A DNA stretch of 37,754 bases from Prevotellaceae bacterium (GCA_019420585.1 JAHZGX010000020.1:1-37754), one strand, 5' to 3'; counted from the first letter of the stretch, positions 1 to 7,280 are shown. Translations and numbers: made by a program. Notes: generated by a model from the sequence alone, not told the origin.

Positions 1-53
1 TTTGTTTGCTTAAAATTATACATTAGTTATTATCACTTTACAACATGTTGTCT

Positions 54-1322
54 CTAATCTGTATTCGTTATTGCAGGATTCCTCAGTGCCCTTGTGCTGC
101 TCCAGTCTGCTGTCCGATTGTATGATATAGTCATGCAAGTAAGCGTCACGACCACCAAGGACAACACACACATTTTCCTGTATCGCTCCCACAGCCTGCC
201 CGTCACGAGGCTATACGCCAGCAGGAAGTTCAAGCCAATAATGGGAATATACATATAGCGGTCTGCCACCACGGCTGCGCGCGGAAGAGCCGTCACATGG
301 AGCACGAGAAGCAGGTGTATAAGGAAGAAGGCAAGCGAAGAGAGCACATAGCCCCTGCGCAGCCAGCCACTCAGCGAATACGCAAGAACCAGGATAAGCA
401 GAGGATAAGGCACCAGCCACATGGGCATCGGCTCCTTGATGCCCATGGGAAACAGGTACATCCAGTTCAGGCCCGTGGGGCAAATCCACTTGAACACGTA
501 TGTCGCAAGGGAATAGAAGAAAAAGAAAGACCGCTGCCACCAGGTATATGTCTCACCCGCCACGTAATGGTTATAGCCCGCCACCCAGTATACCTCATGC
601 AGTCCCATCAGCAGGGCAAGCACATACAAGGGCACAAGTCCCGTCCAAAAGTGCTTCTCCCTTGGCCGCCTGCCGTACCACAAGTATGCAAGAGTGGCCA
701 GCAACGGAAAGACGACAGACTGCTCCTTGGACATGTAAGCCAGCAGCATCATCAGCACCGGACCGGCATACCAGCACCGGCCCTTGCCGCGCAAATGCAG
801 GAGAAGCATGACAAAGCCGGACAAATAGAACAGGGTGGAGAGCAAGGTCTTGGATGCGCTCACCCATGCCACGCTTTCCACCTGCAGGGGATGCACGGCA
901 AAGAGAAGAACTGTGATAATGGTTACCCACCACCGCCTGTCCGCGGAAATACCCGTGACATCGGCAAGCAGCATCCTAAGCCCTGCAAAGAGCAGGCAGA
1001 CATTCATAAGATGAATGAGCAGCGACACGCCATGAAATACAGCAGGACTATACCCTACAAAATGAAACAGCAAGGTATAGAGCAACTGGTTGACAGGAGC
1101 CCACTGGCCGTGACTCCGGGTCACGAATATTTCCTTTACCGTATCCCACCCCCATGGACTTACCGTCTGTGGGTTCATCACCATCCACTGGTCATCCCAG
1201 CCCATCTGGAACCCGTTCCGGAAAGTAGGCGAGAAAGCGCACACAGCCAAAAGGCAAATGCCCAGCAATGACAAGACGTGCCGTCTGTGCTTGACTTCGT
1301 TTATAATGCTTTCCTTGTTCAT
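54..1322 (-). CDS. GT-C (TMTC-like) membrane glycosyltransferase
   Basis: A 422-residue polytopic membrane protein with roughly ten hydrophobic segments. After the first membrane helix comes an acidic pair, WDDQW (D43, D44), followed by N50-P51. This is the usual place for the catalytic DD/DE motif in the first periplasmic loop of GT-C enzymes that use polyprenyl-phosphate sugars. The stretch HPLQVESVAWVSASK and the later RTADW motif match TMTC-type O-mannosyltransferase-like proteins. Such proteins normally carry C-terminal TPR repeats. This one stops just after RTADW, so it is either a short form or has lost its TPR part. It lies 15 bp downstream of a GT2 gene that could supply its polyprenyl-linked donor. 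The substrate is unknown. Assignment to GT-C is fairly sure; protein O-glycosylation is inference. Confidence 0.8.
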   Translation of the reverse strand: MNKESIINEVKHRRHVLSLLGICLLAVCAFSPTFRNGFQMGWDDQWMVMNPQTVSPWGWDTVKEIFVTRSHGQWAPVNQLLYTLLFHFVGYSPAVFHGVSLLIHLMNVCLLFAGLRMLLADVTGISADRRWWVTIITVLLFAVHPLQVESVAWVSASKTLLSTLFYLSGFVMLLLHLRGKGRCWYAGPVLMMLLAYMSKEQSVVFPLLATLAYLWYGRRPREKHFWTGLVPLYVLALLMGLHEVYWVAGYNHYVAGETYTWWQRSFFFFYSLATYVFKWICPTGLNWMYLFPMGIKEPMPMWLVPYPLLILVLAYSLSGWLRRGYVLSSLAFFLIHLLLVLHVTALPRAAVVADRYMYIPIIGLNFLLAYSLVTGRLWERYRKMCVLSLVVVTLTCMTISYNRTADWSSTRALRNPAITNTD

Positions 1323-1337
1323 TCTTCTGCCGTATTT

Positions 1338-2294
1338 CTATTCACTTCTCTCAAGCCTGTCCCGCACGAAATACCGGGGACGTCTCTTTACCTCGGTGTA
1401 TATCTTGGCTATGTACTCGCCCACCACACCTGTGACGAAAATCTGCAAGCCACCCAATACCCACAGGGAGATGAGCAGCGAAGGCCAGCCCAGACTGGTC
1501 TTGCCCTGATACCAGTTCACCAGCACCCACACGACCACGGGCAACGCCACAAGTATGCACAGCACACCCAGAATCATGATCCAGCGGATGGGATGGACAC
1601 TGAAGTTCGTGATGCCATCGAGGGCAAGCCCGGTCAACTTGGCAACCGAGTACTTGCTCCTTCCTGCCATCCTCGGTTGTAAATCATAATATTCCGACTT
1701 GGAGTCAAAGCCAAGCCGAGTCACCAGGCAGCGAACGAACAGGTTGCGCTCAGGGCAGGACAGCAAGGCTTGCGCGGCACGCTTGCTCAGCAGACGACAC
1801 TCAGAGTGACCGGCCACCAAGTCGCAACCCATCAACTTCATGGTTCTGTAAAACAAGGAGGCGGTCACACGCTTCCACATGATATCACGCTTACGACTTC
1901 GTTTCACTCCATACACCACATCATAACCCTCACGGCAGTCTGTCACCATGCGGGGTATGACCGTCATGTCGTCCTGCAGGTCCACGTCCATGCTTATGAT
2001 GGCATCCGCCTTGTCCACGCATGCCTCCAGCCCTGCCAGGGTGGCAACCTGCTGCCCCTCATTGCACGACAGGCGAAGAGCCTCCACCCGGGAGGGGTAT
2101 CGATTATGCAACTCCGATATGCACTTCCAGGTGGCATCGGTGCTGCCATCGTCCACAAAGAGAAGGCGGCACTCAAAAGGAAGGGTGTCCAGGTAGCCCA
2201 AAAGAAGGCGCGCCGATTCTGCCACCACCAGTTCCTCGTTATAGCAAGGTAATATAATGTATATCATTGCCTGTCGTTTGTTAACATTCTGCAT
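1338..2294 (-). CDS. GT2 glycosyltransferase, polyprenyl-phosphate sugar synthase type (DPM1/GtrB-like)
   Basis: 318 residues. The N-terminal GT-A fold begins with IILPCYNEE, then FVDDGSTD, and has a catalytic metal-binding region MDVDLQDD at about residue 100. Two membrane helices near the C-terminus (about residues 237-300) are the arrangement seen in GtrB/ArnC/DPM1-like enzymes that transfer a nucleotide sugar to polyprenyl phosphate on the cytoplasmic face. The gene is 15 bp upstream of the GT-C gene and 53 bp downstream of the DUF3244 gene, all on the same strand, so an operon is likely. The likely role is making the lipid-linked donor for the GT-C neighbour. An internal ATG at residue 10 (position 2267), directly before IYIILPCYNEE, may be the true start. 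The sugar is not predictable from sequence. Confidence 0.88.
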   Translation of the reverse strand: MQNVNKRQAMIYIILPCYNEELVVAESARLLLGYLDTLPFECRLLFVDDGSTDATWKCISELHNRYPSRVEALRLSCNEGQQVATLAGLEACVDKADAIISMDVDLQDDMTVIPRMVTDCREGYDVVYGVKRSRKRDIMWKRVTASLFYRTMKLMGCDLVAGHSECRLLSKRAAQALLSCPERNLFVRCLVTRLGFDSKSEYYDLQPRMAGRSKYSVAKLTGLALDGITNFSVHPIRWIMILGVLCILVALPVVVWVLVNWYQGKTSLGWPSLLISLWVLGGLQIFVTGVVGEYIAKIYTEVKRRPRYFVRDRLERSE

Positions 2295-2347
2295 TCACAT
2301 AATTCTTTACGGAAGAACCCGCCGCGCTTCAGCCCCGGTCTTGGCTG

Positions 2348-2758
2348 CTAATCCAACGTGAGTTCCATCTCGTACCAATATCCGCCTATTCCTATGGTAA
2401 GAACATACGAACCTAGGGGGAGAGCGGAAAGGTCCACATCATAATATTGGGATTCCGCCCGGGTGGATGTTCCACTCATGACAAGACCGCCATTCTCATC
2501 TCTTATTATATAGTCCATCATGCAAGAACTGTCTGATGACAATACGTGCAGGCACATACGCTCCACGTCATAATATACATCCGGCAGGTTTATCCTCTGA
2601 GGAGATTTATGGGCACCTTCGCCTGTTTCTGCATGAGATTCCCCTTTCCCCTTACCTGGAGTCACTGGAACCCTCTTCCAGGTTGATGGTAATTCGTCTG
2701 CCAGCATGCTCACGCATGAGAAAGCCAAAATGGCTACGGTTAGTTTGAGTCTTTTCAT
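2348..2758 (-). CDS. DUF3244-like secreted protein
   Basis: 136 residues with a cleavable signal peptide (MKRLKLTVAILAFSCVSMLA) and a single small domain of beta character. The C-terminal pattern LPLGSYVLTIGIGGYWYEMELTL resembles the final strands of DUF3244, a small Ig-like secreted domain common in Bacteroidota. No catalytic motif is visible. It is the first gene of a probable operon with the GT2 and GT-C genes and is divergent from the TPR-HTH regulator. A TTTG-N20-TAATTTTA promoter lies just upstream with a regulator-like repeat directly behind it, so expression is probably controlled by the divergent regulator. The function is unknown, and the family call rests on the C-terminal pattern. 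Confidence 0.75.
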   Translation of the reverse strand: MKRLKLTVAILAFSCVSMLADELPSTWKRVPVTPGKGKGESHAETGEGAHKSPQRINLPDVYYDVERMCLHVLSSDSSCMMDYIIRDENGGLVMSGTSTRAESQYYDVDLSALPLGSYVLTIGIGGYWYEMELTLD

Positions 2759-2782
2759 TTTGCTTTTGTCTTTTGTTCATCG

Positions 2783-2814
2783 TAAAATTATGTCCTTTGA
2801 TTATTCCCTCCAAA
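2783..2814 (-). promoter_or_regulatory. Promoter of the DUF3244-GT2-GTC operon
   Basis: Read on the minus strand: TTTG (2811-2814), 20-bp spacer, TAATTTTA (2783-2790). This matches the Bacteroidota TTTG / TAnnTTTG promoter apart from the last base of the -7 box. It lies 25 bp upstream of the DUF3244 start. A copy of the TGTTTCA repeat begins 8 bp behind the -33 box, a position suited to an activator. Confidence 0.55.
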
Positions 2815-2821
2815 TATTTTA

Positions 2822-2968
2822 TGTTTCATCTTGTTTCACCCTTTAAGAGATATCTAAGATTTTCCACTCACAACAACATATATTTCACACGTTCCCAACA
2901 CATTACAGCATTCTGTTTCATCTTGTTTCATTCTCAATGGTTTCTTGCCACTGAAACAAGATGAAACA
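2822..2968. promoter_or_regulatory. Three copies of a 17-bp operator-like motif, TGTTTCATCTTGTTTCA
   Basis: The motif TGTTTCATCTTGTTTCA occurs at 2822-2838 and 2914-2930 on the plus strand and, inverted, at 2952-2968. All three copies are exact. Each is itself two TGTTTCA half-sites spaced 10 bp apart (start to start), about one helical turn, giving six half-sites. Copies 2 and 3 face each other across a 21-bp gap and could also form a hairpin. They lie between the divergent DUF3244 and TPR-HTH genes, which suggests binding sites for the HTH regulator. That link is inference. Confidence 0.6.
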
Positions 2969-3008
2969 AAATTTTAGGGAATCAGCCGGAATTTCACGGA
3001 AATCTCTA

Positions 3009-3016
3009 TATCTTTG
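3009..3016 (+). promoter_or_regulatory. -7 box of the TPR-HTH regulator gene
   Basis: TATCTTTG is an exact TAnnTTTG box 29 bp before the ATG. No TTTG or TTG stands 19-21 bp upstream, so the promoter may be weak or activator-dependent. The nearest operator-like repeat ends at 2968. Confidence 0.5.
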
Positions 3017-3045
3017 TACTTACCGAATAACGACAAAAACTGAAC

Positions 3046-4878
3046 ATGAAGAAGCATCTTCTCACCAGCCTGTTGCTGCTCGCCTCACTCGCGGGCTGCA
3101 CGAATTACGGTTCCCACGGAGAACTGAAGAAAATGGAGGAAATCAAACATTTGGGAGATTCCAACCCGCGCATGGCTCTGTCCTCGTATGATTCACTGAA
3201 AAAGGACATAATGAAGGCACCAACATACGTACGCAACAAATATGCCCTGCTGGGCGTGCGCCTGCGCGACAAGGCAGATATCATGTATACATCAGACTCC
3301 TGCATCATACCCCTTATCCCCTATTTCGAGAAAAACGGAACCAACCGGGAGAGACAGGAGGTGTACTATTACGCCGGAAGTGTTTACCGCGACCTTCAGG
3401 ACACACCCCGTTCGCTGGAATATTTCCTAAAATCAGCATCCTGTGCCGAGAATGGAAAGGTTGATTCTGTTATGCTGAGAAACTGCTATTCGCAACTATA
3501 CATACAATACATGAGAACGCAGGATTTCAAAAATGCCCTACATGCAGGAGAGAAGGAATGCGAGATTGCCAAGAGTATCGGACAACTGGACGATCTTTCC
3601 CTCAATCACCAGTTCAATGCCTATATGCAGATAACGAACTACAAGAAGTTGCCTCCTCTTGCCTATGAAATTTTGAAAAACGAATGCGAACTACCCGCAA
3701 GCCAAAGAGATGCAGGAGCACTTACCGACCTGCTTTATGCTTTCTGTGCTGTAAATGACAAGCAAAATGCCGACCGTTGCTACGCCATGATTAGTTCTCT
3801 TAAGAGAAACTACATAAAAAAAAGCACCATGGATTTCTACCTGGGTCGATACTTTGAACTTGTTGGCCCAACAGATTCCTGCATATTTTATTATCAACGG
3901 GCACTTAAGCAGGGCAGTCTGACATGCCAGTACGATGCTTCACAAAGGTTATTTTTTTTATATGACCGCCTCGGAAACATGGAACAAGCCTATGAATATG
4001 CAAGTAAACACGTAGACATAAGCAGGGAACTTGACCTTGGCAAACGCCAGGAAATGGCCGCCACGGTAAACAACCAGCACCAGTATTACAGGAACAAGGG
4101 AGAGGAGGAAAGAATAAAAAAGGAAAATGAGAAGAAAAATACGTGGTTGTGGGGATTTTGTCTCAGCGTACCAATTCTGATTTTTTTCAGCATACATAAG
4201 AACTTTCAGTTCAAGAAACGACTCCAGAAAATAAGCGACACACTGGGAGGCTGCATAGGAGACAGGAAGAAAAAAAAGAAAGAGACACAGATGCTGAAGC
4301 AGATACAGAAGGACGCGGAGACTGTCAAGAAGAGACAGGAAGAGATGGAACGGGAATTGGAAAAAGCACAGAGCGATGCCAGACTGCAGAAGGAACTCCG
4401 GGAAAAGCAGGCCCGCGAGAAGGAGAGACTGGAAAAGGACATGGAGCAGACAAGGAAAAACGCCGAAGAGACGCTGCAAGAGGCTCAGAAACTGATAGAG
4501 CACAACACAAACCTGCTTAGGATGACCCGCCTGACAGAACTGACAAAGAGCGAAAAGGACATTGCGGAAACCATCAGAAAGGCTTCTCTAGGGAAGCAAA
4601 CTCTGACTGCCAAGCAATGGGATGAACTTTACTCATTCATAGACCAGCAGTGCCCGGAATTTGCTTCGCACCTGAGTGCCAACTTCGGCACACTCGGTGA
4701 AATACAAGCACGAACATGCTACCTGCTAAAACTGGGACTCACAACCACCGAGATATGCAACCTGATGGAAGGATGCTCGCGCTCCACTATATGGAGATGG
4801 AAAAAAAGACTGAAACTGGAAGAGTACCCCCCGACAGAGGATTCCCGGGGATGCGGCAAGGCACGGCCAAACTCTTAA
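3046..4878 (+). CDS. Membrane-anchored TPR / coiled-coil / HTH transcriptional regulator
   Basis: 610 residues. The N-terminus is a lipoprotein-type signal (lipobox LAGC, C18). Residues about 30-350 form TPR-like helical repeats (for example YYYAGSVYRDLQDTPRSLEYF). A hydrophobic helix, WLWGFCLSVPILIFFSI, lies at about 367-384. A long Glu/Lys-rich coiled coil follows (about 387-500), then a C-terminal helix-turn-helix at about 560-590 (LTTTEICNLMEGCSRSTIWRW). The predicted topology is a periplasmic TPR sensor with a cytoplasmic DNA-binding end, that is, a one-component membrane regulator. Similar TPR/HTH proteins are common in Bacteroidota. It is divergent from the DUF3244-glycosyltransferase operon, and repeated TGTTTCA sites lie between them, so it probably controls that operon and perhaps itself. 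The signal and target are not known. Confidence 0.8.
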   Translation: MKKHLLTSLLLLASLAGCTNYGSHGELKKMEEIKHLGDSNPRMALSSYDSLKKDIMKAPTYVRNKYALLGVRLRDKADIMYTSDSCIIPLIPYFEKNGTNRERQEVYYYAGSVYRDLQDTPRSLEYFLKSASCAENGKVDSVMLRNCYSQLYIQYMRTQDFKNALHAGEKECEIAKSIGQLDDLSLNHQFNAYMQITNYKKLPPLAYEILKNECELPASQRDAGALTDLLYAFCAVNDKQNADRCYAMISSLKRNYIKKSTMDFYLGRYFELVGPTDSCIFYYQRALKQGSLTCQYDASQRLFFLYDRLGNMEQAYEYASKHVDISRELDLGKRQEMAATVNNQHQYYRNKGEEERIKKENEKKNTWLWGFCLSVPILIFFSIHKNFQFKKRLQKISDTLGGCIGDRKKKKKETQMLKQIQKDAETVKKRQEEMERELEKAQSDARLQKELREKQAREKERLEKDMEQTRKNAEETLQEAQKLIEHNTNLLRMTRLTELTKSEKDIAETIRKASLGKQTLTAKQWDELYSFIDQQCPEFASHLSANFGTLGEIQARTCYLLKLGLTTTEICNLMEGCSRSTIWRWKKRLKLEEYPPTEDSRGCGKARPNS

Positions 4879-4911
4879 GGGAGTCAGAAATGACATAACG
4901 TGAATCCGGCG

Positions 4912-4992
4912 AGCCACGGGGGCGGCGTACCACTTGCCGCATGCCTGCGGCATCTTTCGGTTCTTGTTCTGCTTCAACTGATACTGAATCAT
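4912..4992 (-). pseudogene. 5' remnant of an HU-related DNA-binding protein gene
   Basis: Starting from an ATG at 4990-4992, the minus strand reads MIQYQLKQNKN, then ACGKWYAAPVAR. This matches the first ~28 residues of Bacteroidota HU-related proteins (pattern YxLxQNKN...GKWYAxPV). The similarity ends there: the frame then runs into sequence antisense to the 3' end of the TPR-HTH gene, and the rest of the HU fold is missing. A TACCTTTG -7 box remains at 5104-5111 on the same strand. It appears to be a gene broken by rearrangement or by the insertion of neighbouring DNA. The identification rests on a short match. Confidence 0.5.
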
Positions 4993-5310
4993 TGTGCTTG
5001 GCTGTTGTTGATGGTTGTACTTCATGTCTGCCCTCTCTCTCGTCCCCTTGGCCTCCCGGACAGGCTGTGGCGGCGGCGTGCCAACGGGCTTTTGGACACG
5101 GTGCAAAGGTACGGCGGCGGTGGAGCGGCAATCGTGAATTAAATGGAATTAGATGGAATTAAGGCTGATTTATTAGCATATATTAACATTTCGCACCTGT
5201 TGTGCCTGAGATTGGGATCCGCAATGTGCTCCCTTCATGCCGGGGGAAGCAGGGCATGGCCGGGTCACGCTTGCTGGCCATGCTGCCCGGTAGGTTGTCT
5301 TGTTGCATTT

Positions 5311-5390
5311 ACCAAGTCACTTAAAGGTGGTAACCAAGTCATTTGAGGGTTGTAACCAAGTCACTTGCGATTGTAACCAAGTCACTCGTG
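5311..5390. repeat. 22-bp tandem array of palindromic CAAGTCACTTG units (4 copies)
   Basis: CAAGTCAC/T cores start at 5313, 5335, 5357 and 5378, a spacing of 22, 22 and 21 bp. The consensus CAAGTCACTTG is an 11-bp palindrome with a single central base (CAAGT-C-ACTTG), and units are linked by GGGTTGTAAC-like sequence. The same unit recurs in the other orientation at 30530-30585. No gene overlaps it. From 5143 to 5310 I see only a minor GCATGGCC/GGCCATGC stem. Confidence 0.7.
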
Positions 5391-5414
5391 AGAGGAGGCA
5401 ATCCTGTGCGGGAG

Positions 5415-5555
5415 GTGACAGATGACAGATAAAAACACTGTTTTTGCAAACTTTTATATATACTACTTGTAAAGTGTGCTTAATATTAAGCACACTTTAT
5501 TTTTACTATATATATAAGTTTATAGAAAAACCAGATATTATCTGTCATCTGTCAC
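5415..5555. mobile_element. 141-bp palindromic MITE-like element
   Basis: The ends are perfect 18-bp inverted repeats (GTGACAGATGACAGATAA at 5415-5432 and its complement at 5538-5555). The centre is a perfect 28-bp palindrome (5471-5498; half-site AAAGTGTGCTTAAT). The arms between are imperfectly complementary, so the whole segment can fold into one long hairpin. Each terminal repeat contains GACAGAT twice. There is no coding capacity and no evident target-site duplication. This fits a non-autonomous MITE-like element or an extragenic palindrome. It sits directly upstream of the AT-rich 4-TM/S24-like cassette. Confidence 0.6.
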
Positions 5556-5812
5556 TCTATGGCGAGGCGTTTTTGGGACACTCGTTTGTATGCTGAAACT
5601 GTTTCTCCCAGTAATATTCGCTGTTGTTATAATTATATTTTGGGGTCATTCAAGGGGATTCTCGTAATCCTAATAAATGGCAAAAGTATAGAAGAAAGTT
5701 CCGGTAATAGCAAAAATCATGTTAAATCCGCCGATTTTATTGATGTTTCTTTTGAAAGAGGAAGGCTTTTGGGAATAAGATTTGTATCTTTACAAATTAA
5801 AATAATGGACAT

Positions 5813-6265
5813 ATGAAAAATATGGATATACATAAACGTTTAGTACCAATACTCTATACTTTGTTATGGGGTACAAGTATATATGCCTGCACCTGGGACT
5901 GGGGTGCATCATTTCAAGACCTGCCAATTGATGCAAAATTAATTGAAGGAGCATTTTCTATTTATATCGCTTTTATGATAGAATGTATCATAAATTTATT
6001 TGATTTTGCACATGAACATAAAACGGAGCAATTCAATATCAATTTTATTTATTGGTTAATTAAGTTTGCAGGAAGTATTATCGTTACAATTATTCTTACT
6101 ATTTTATTATTCAAATATAAGGATTATGCCAATTATATAGGGTTCTTCATTATTTTATCTATGTGTTGGCTAAAATACATCAATGTATTTTTTACCAACA
6201 ATGTTAAAGATTACATGATCCCCCTCCGATTAAACACATATGTTTCAACGCTAAAGAACGCATAA
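5813..6265 (+). CDS. Four-helix membrane protein of unknown function, partner of the S24-like protein
   Basis: 150 residues with four hydrophobic segments at about 8-28, 43-63, 77-100 and 107-127 and short charged loops; no signal peptide or catalytic motif. I do not recognise the family. The gene is clearly more AT-rich than the flanking housekeeping genes and ends 3 bp before the S24-like gene, so the two are almost certainly co-transcribed and act together. A weak -7-like TATCTTTA lies at 5785-5792. An alternative start is M4 (5822). Small multi-helix proteins paired with a regulated protease-like protein can be pore-forming effectors or membrane sensors, but nothing in the sequence decides this. 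Left flanking repeats and a terminator on the right frame the pair as a discrete cassette. Confidence 0.75.
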   Translation: MKNMDIHKRLVPILYTLLWGTSIYACTWDWGASFQDLPIDAKLIEGAFSIYIAFMIECIINLFDFAHEHKTEQFNINFIYWLIKFAGSIIVTIILTILLFKYKDYANYIGFFIILSMCWLKYINVFFTNNVKDYMIPLRLNTYVSTLKNA

Positions 6266-6268
6266 ATT

Positions 6269-6997
6269 ATGGGAACAACTATATTAGGAAGTATTATATT
6301 GTCAATTCTTTTAGGGTATTTCATATATCAAACAAGAAATGTAAGAAAGCATGCTTATTTAGCATTGTTAGACAAAAAGACACAGGTATATACTGCATGT
6401 GCCGGTTCTGATAATAAAAATAAAATTATTCCTGCTACTAAAGAAATCAAATCATTAGAACATAATATTTTCAAAGATAAAGAAGGAAATATTTTTTATC
6501 CAGATGAGTATATTCATTTTATAGTACAAGGAGAATCCATGCAATTTTGTGGAATACATGATAACGATTTAATTTTTGCAGATGCTCAATTTAATATAGA
6601 AGAGAACATAGAATTTCCTATTGTTTTGGTATTACGCAAACATAACTTGGAAGAAAGAAATGTTCAATATAAGATTCGTAGAACTTGGATGCGCCATACC
6701 TATACATCCGAAAAGGACTTAATTGACATTGTTGAGGACAAAATTTTACAGTCCGCTGCTTTCCAAGAAATTAGACAACTCAACGATTACGATGGAGATA
6801 CAGCCTTAATAGATGATTTAAGGAATGAGCGTATAAAAAATTACGAAGAAGAATATATAAAATGCAAGAATCCCAACAAAAAAGACAGGGAAATTGTTAT
6901 CTCTACGACTTTTCATACTAAGGAGAAAAAAATAAGATTTTCATTACATCCTATATCAACAATAGAAGGGAAGGTTATTGCATCTTTTTCTATATAA
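6269..6997 (+). CDS. Membrane-anchored S24/LexA-like (GESM) domain protein
   Basis: 242 residues. The N-terminal helix (about 3-20) is a membrane anchor. Residues about 83-140 read VQGESMQFCGIHDNDLIFAD, then QYKIRR. This is the layout of the S24 (LexA/UmuD/phage repressor) autoprotease domain: GxSM with nucleophile S90, a following (x)D/GD turn, and a lysine (K135) about 45 residues on that could complete the Ser-Lys dyad. The C-terminal ~100 residues are charged and unrecognised. There is no HTH, unlike phage repressors. It is encoded 3 bp after the 4-TM protein and followed by a strong terminator. It could be a membrane-bound protease or sensor cleaved on stress. The S24 relation is inferred from motifs only; activity is untested. 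Confidence 0.7.
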   Translation: MGTTILGSIILSILLGYFIYQTRNVRKHAYLALLDKKTQVYTACAGSDNKNKIIPATKEIKSLEHNIFKDKEGNIFYPDEYIHFIVQGESMQFCGIHDNDLIFADAQFNIEENIEFPIVLVLRKHNLEERNVQYKIRRTWMRHTYTSEKDLIDIVEDKILQSAAFQEIRQLNDYDGDTALIDDLRNERIKNYEEEYIKCKNPNKKDREIVISTTFHTKEKKIRFSLHPISTIEGKVIASFSI

Positions 6998-7020
6998 TAA
7001 GACACTATCAAATTAAAATA

Positions 7021-7060
7021 AAGCCCAGATGTACTTGTCTCTACATCTGGGCTTGTTTTA
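7021..7060 (+). terminator. Rho-independent terminator after the S24-like cassette
   Basis: A perfect 13-bp stem (AAGCCCAGATGTA, 7021-7033, with its complement 7042-7054), an 8-nt loop, and GTTTTATC following. It lies 24 bp after the S24-like stop codon and isolates the cassette from downstream genes. Confidence 0.9.
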
Positions 7061-7089
7061 TCTATTCATCATACTTACGAAGTTCATTT

Positions 7090-7280
7090 AACCCAAATCG
7101 GCCATTAGACCGAGACATGTTTCCCTTGCTTGCCCAGAGGAACTCTGTCCTGTGTTTTTCGCACCCTCTTTCCCTGTTTACTGCCCACCTCCTCTCGCCG
7201 TAGCCCGCTACGCCTTCAAGAAGTTGGTGGCAAACAGAAAAAGAGAGCACAGAAAAACGGCAAAAGTAATCGGCCGTACT
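7090..7280. mobile_element. MITE-like repeat, copy A
   Basis: Aligns to 12150-12346. Over the 171 bases 7090-7260 there are about ten differences by eye. It starts with AACCCAAATCGGCCATTAGA, the terminal inverted repeat seen at both ends of copy B. The right end after 7260 is degenerate. Internally, TTTTTCGCACCCTCTTTCCC pairs imperfectly with the stretch around 7235-7255, and CGTAGC-CC-GCTACG (about 7199-7212) forms a tight central hairpin. The element is therefore nearly one long palindrome with no credible gene. From 7281 to 7403 I see only a lone TAATTTTG (7292-7299) that might serve the ribokinase. Confidence 0.7.

Noticed and set aside
4787..5131. 114- and 126-codon minus-strand frames around 4726-5131
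   Set aside because: They run antisense into the 3' end of the TPR-HTH gene. Only the short HU-like segment (4912-4992) inside one of them has recognisable similarity.
5559..5816. 85-codon plus-strand frame just before the 4-TM gene
   Set aside because: Starts at the edge of the palindromic element, overlaps the downstream start, and its composition looks like promoter and leader DNA. No motif.
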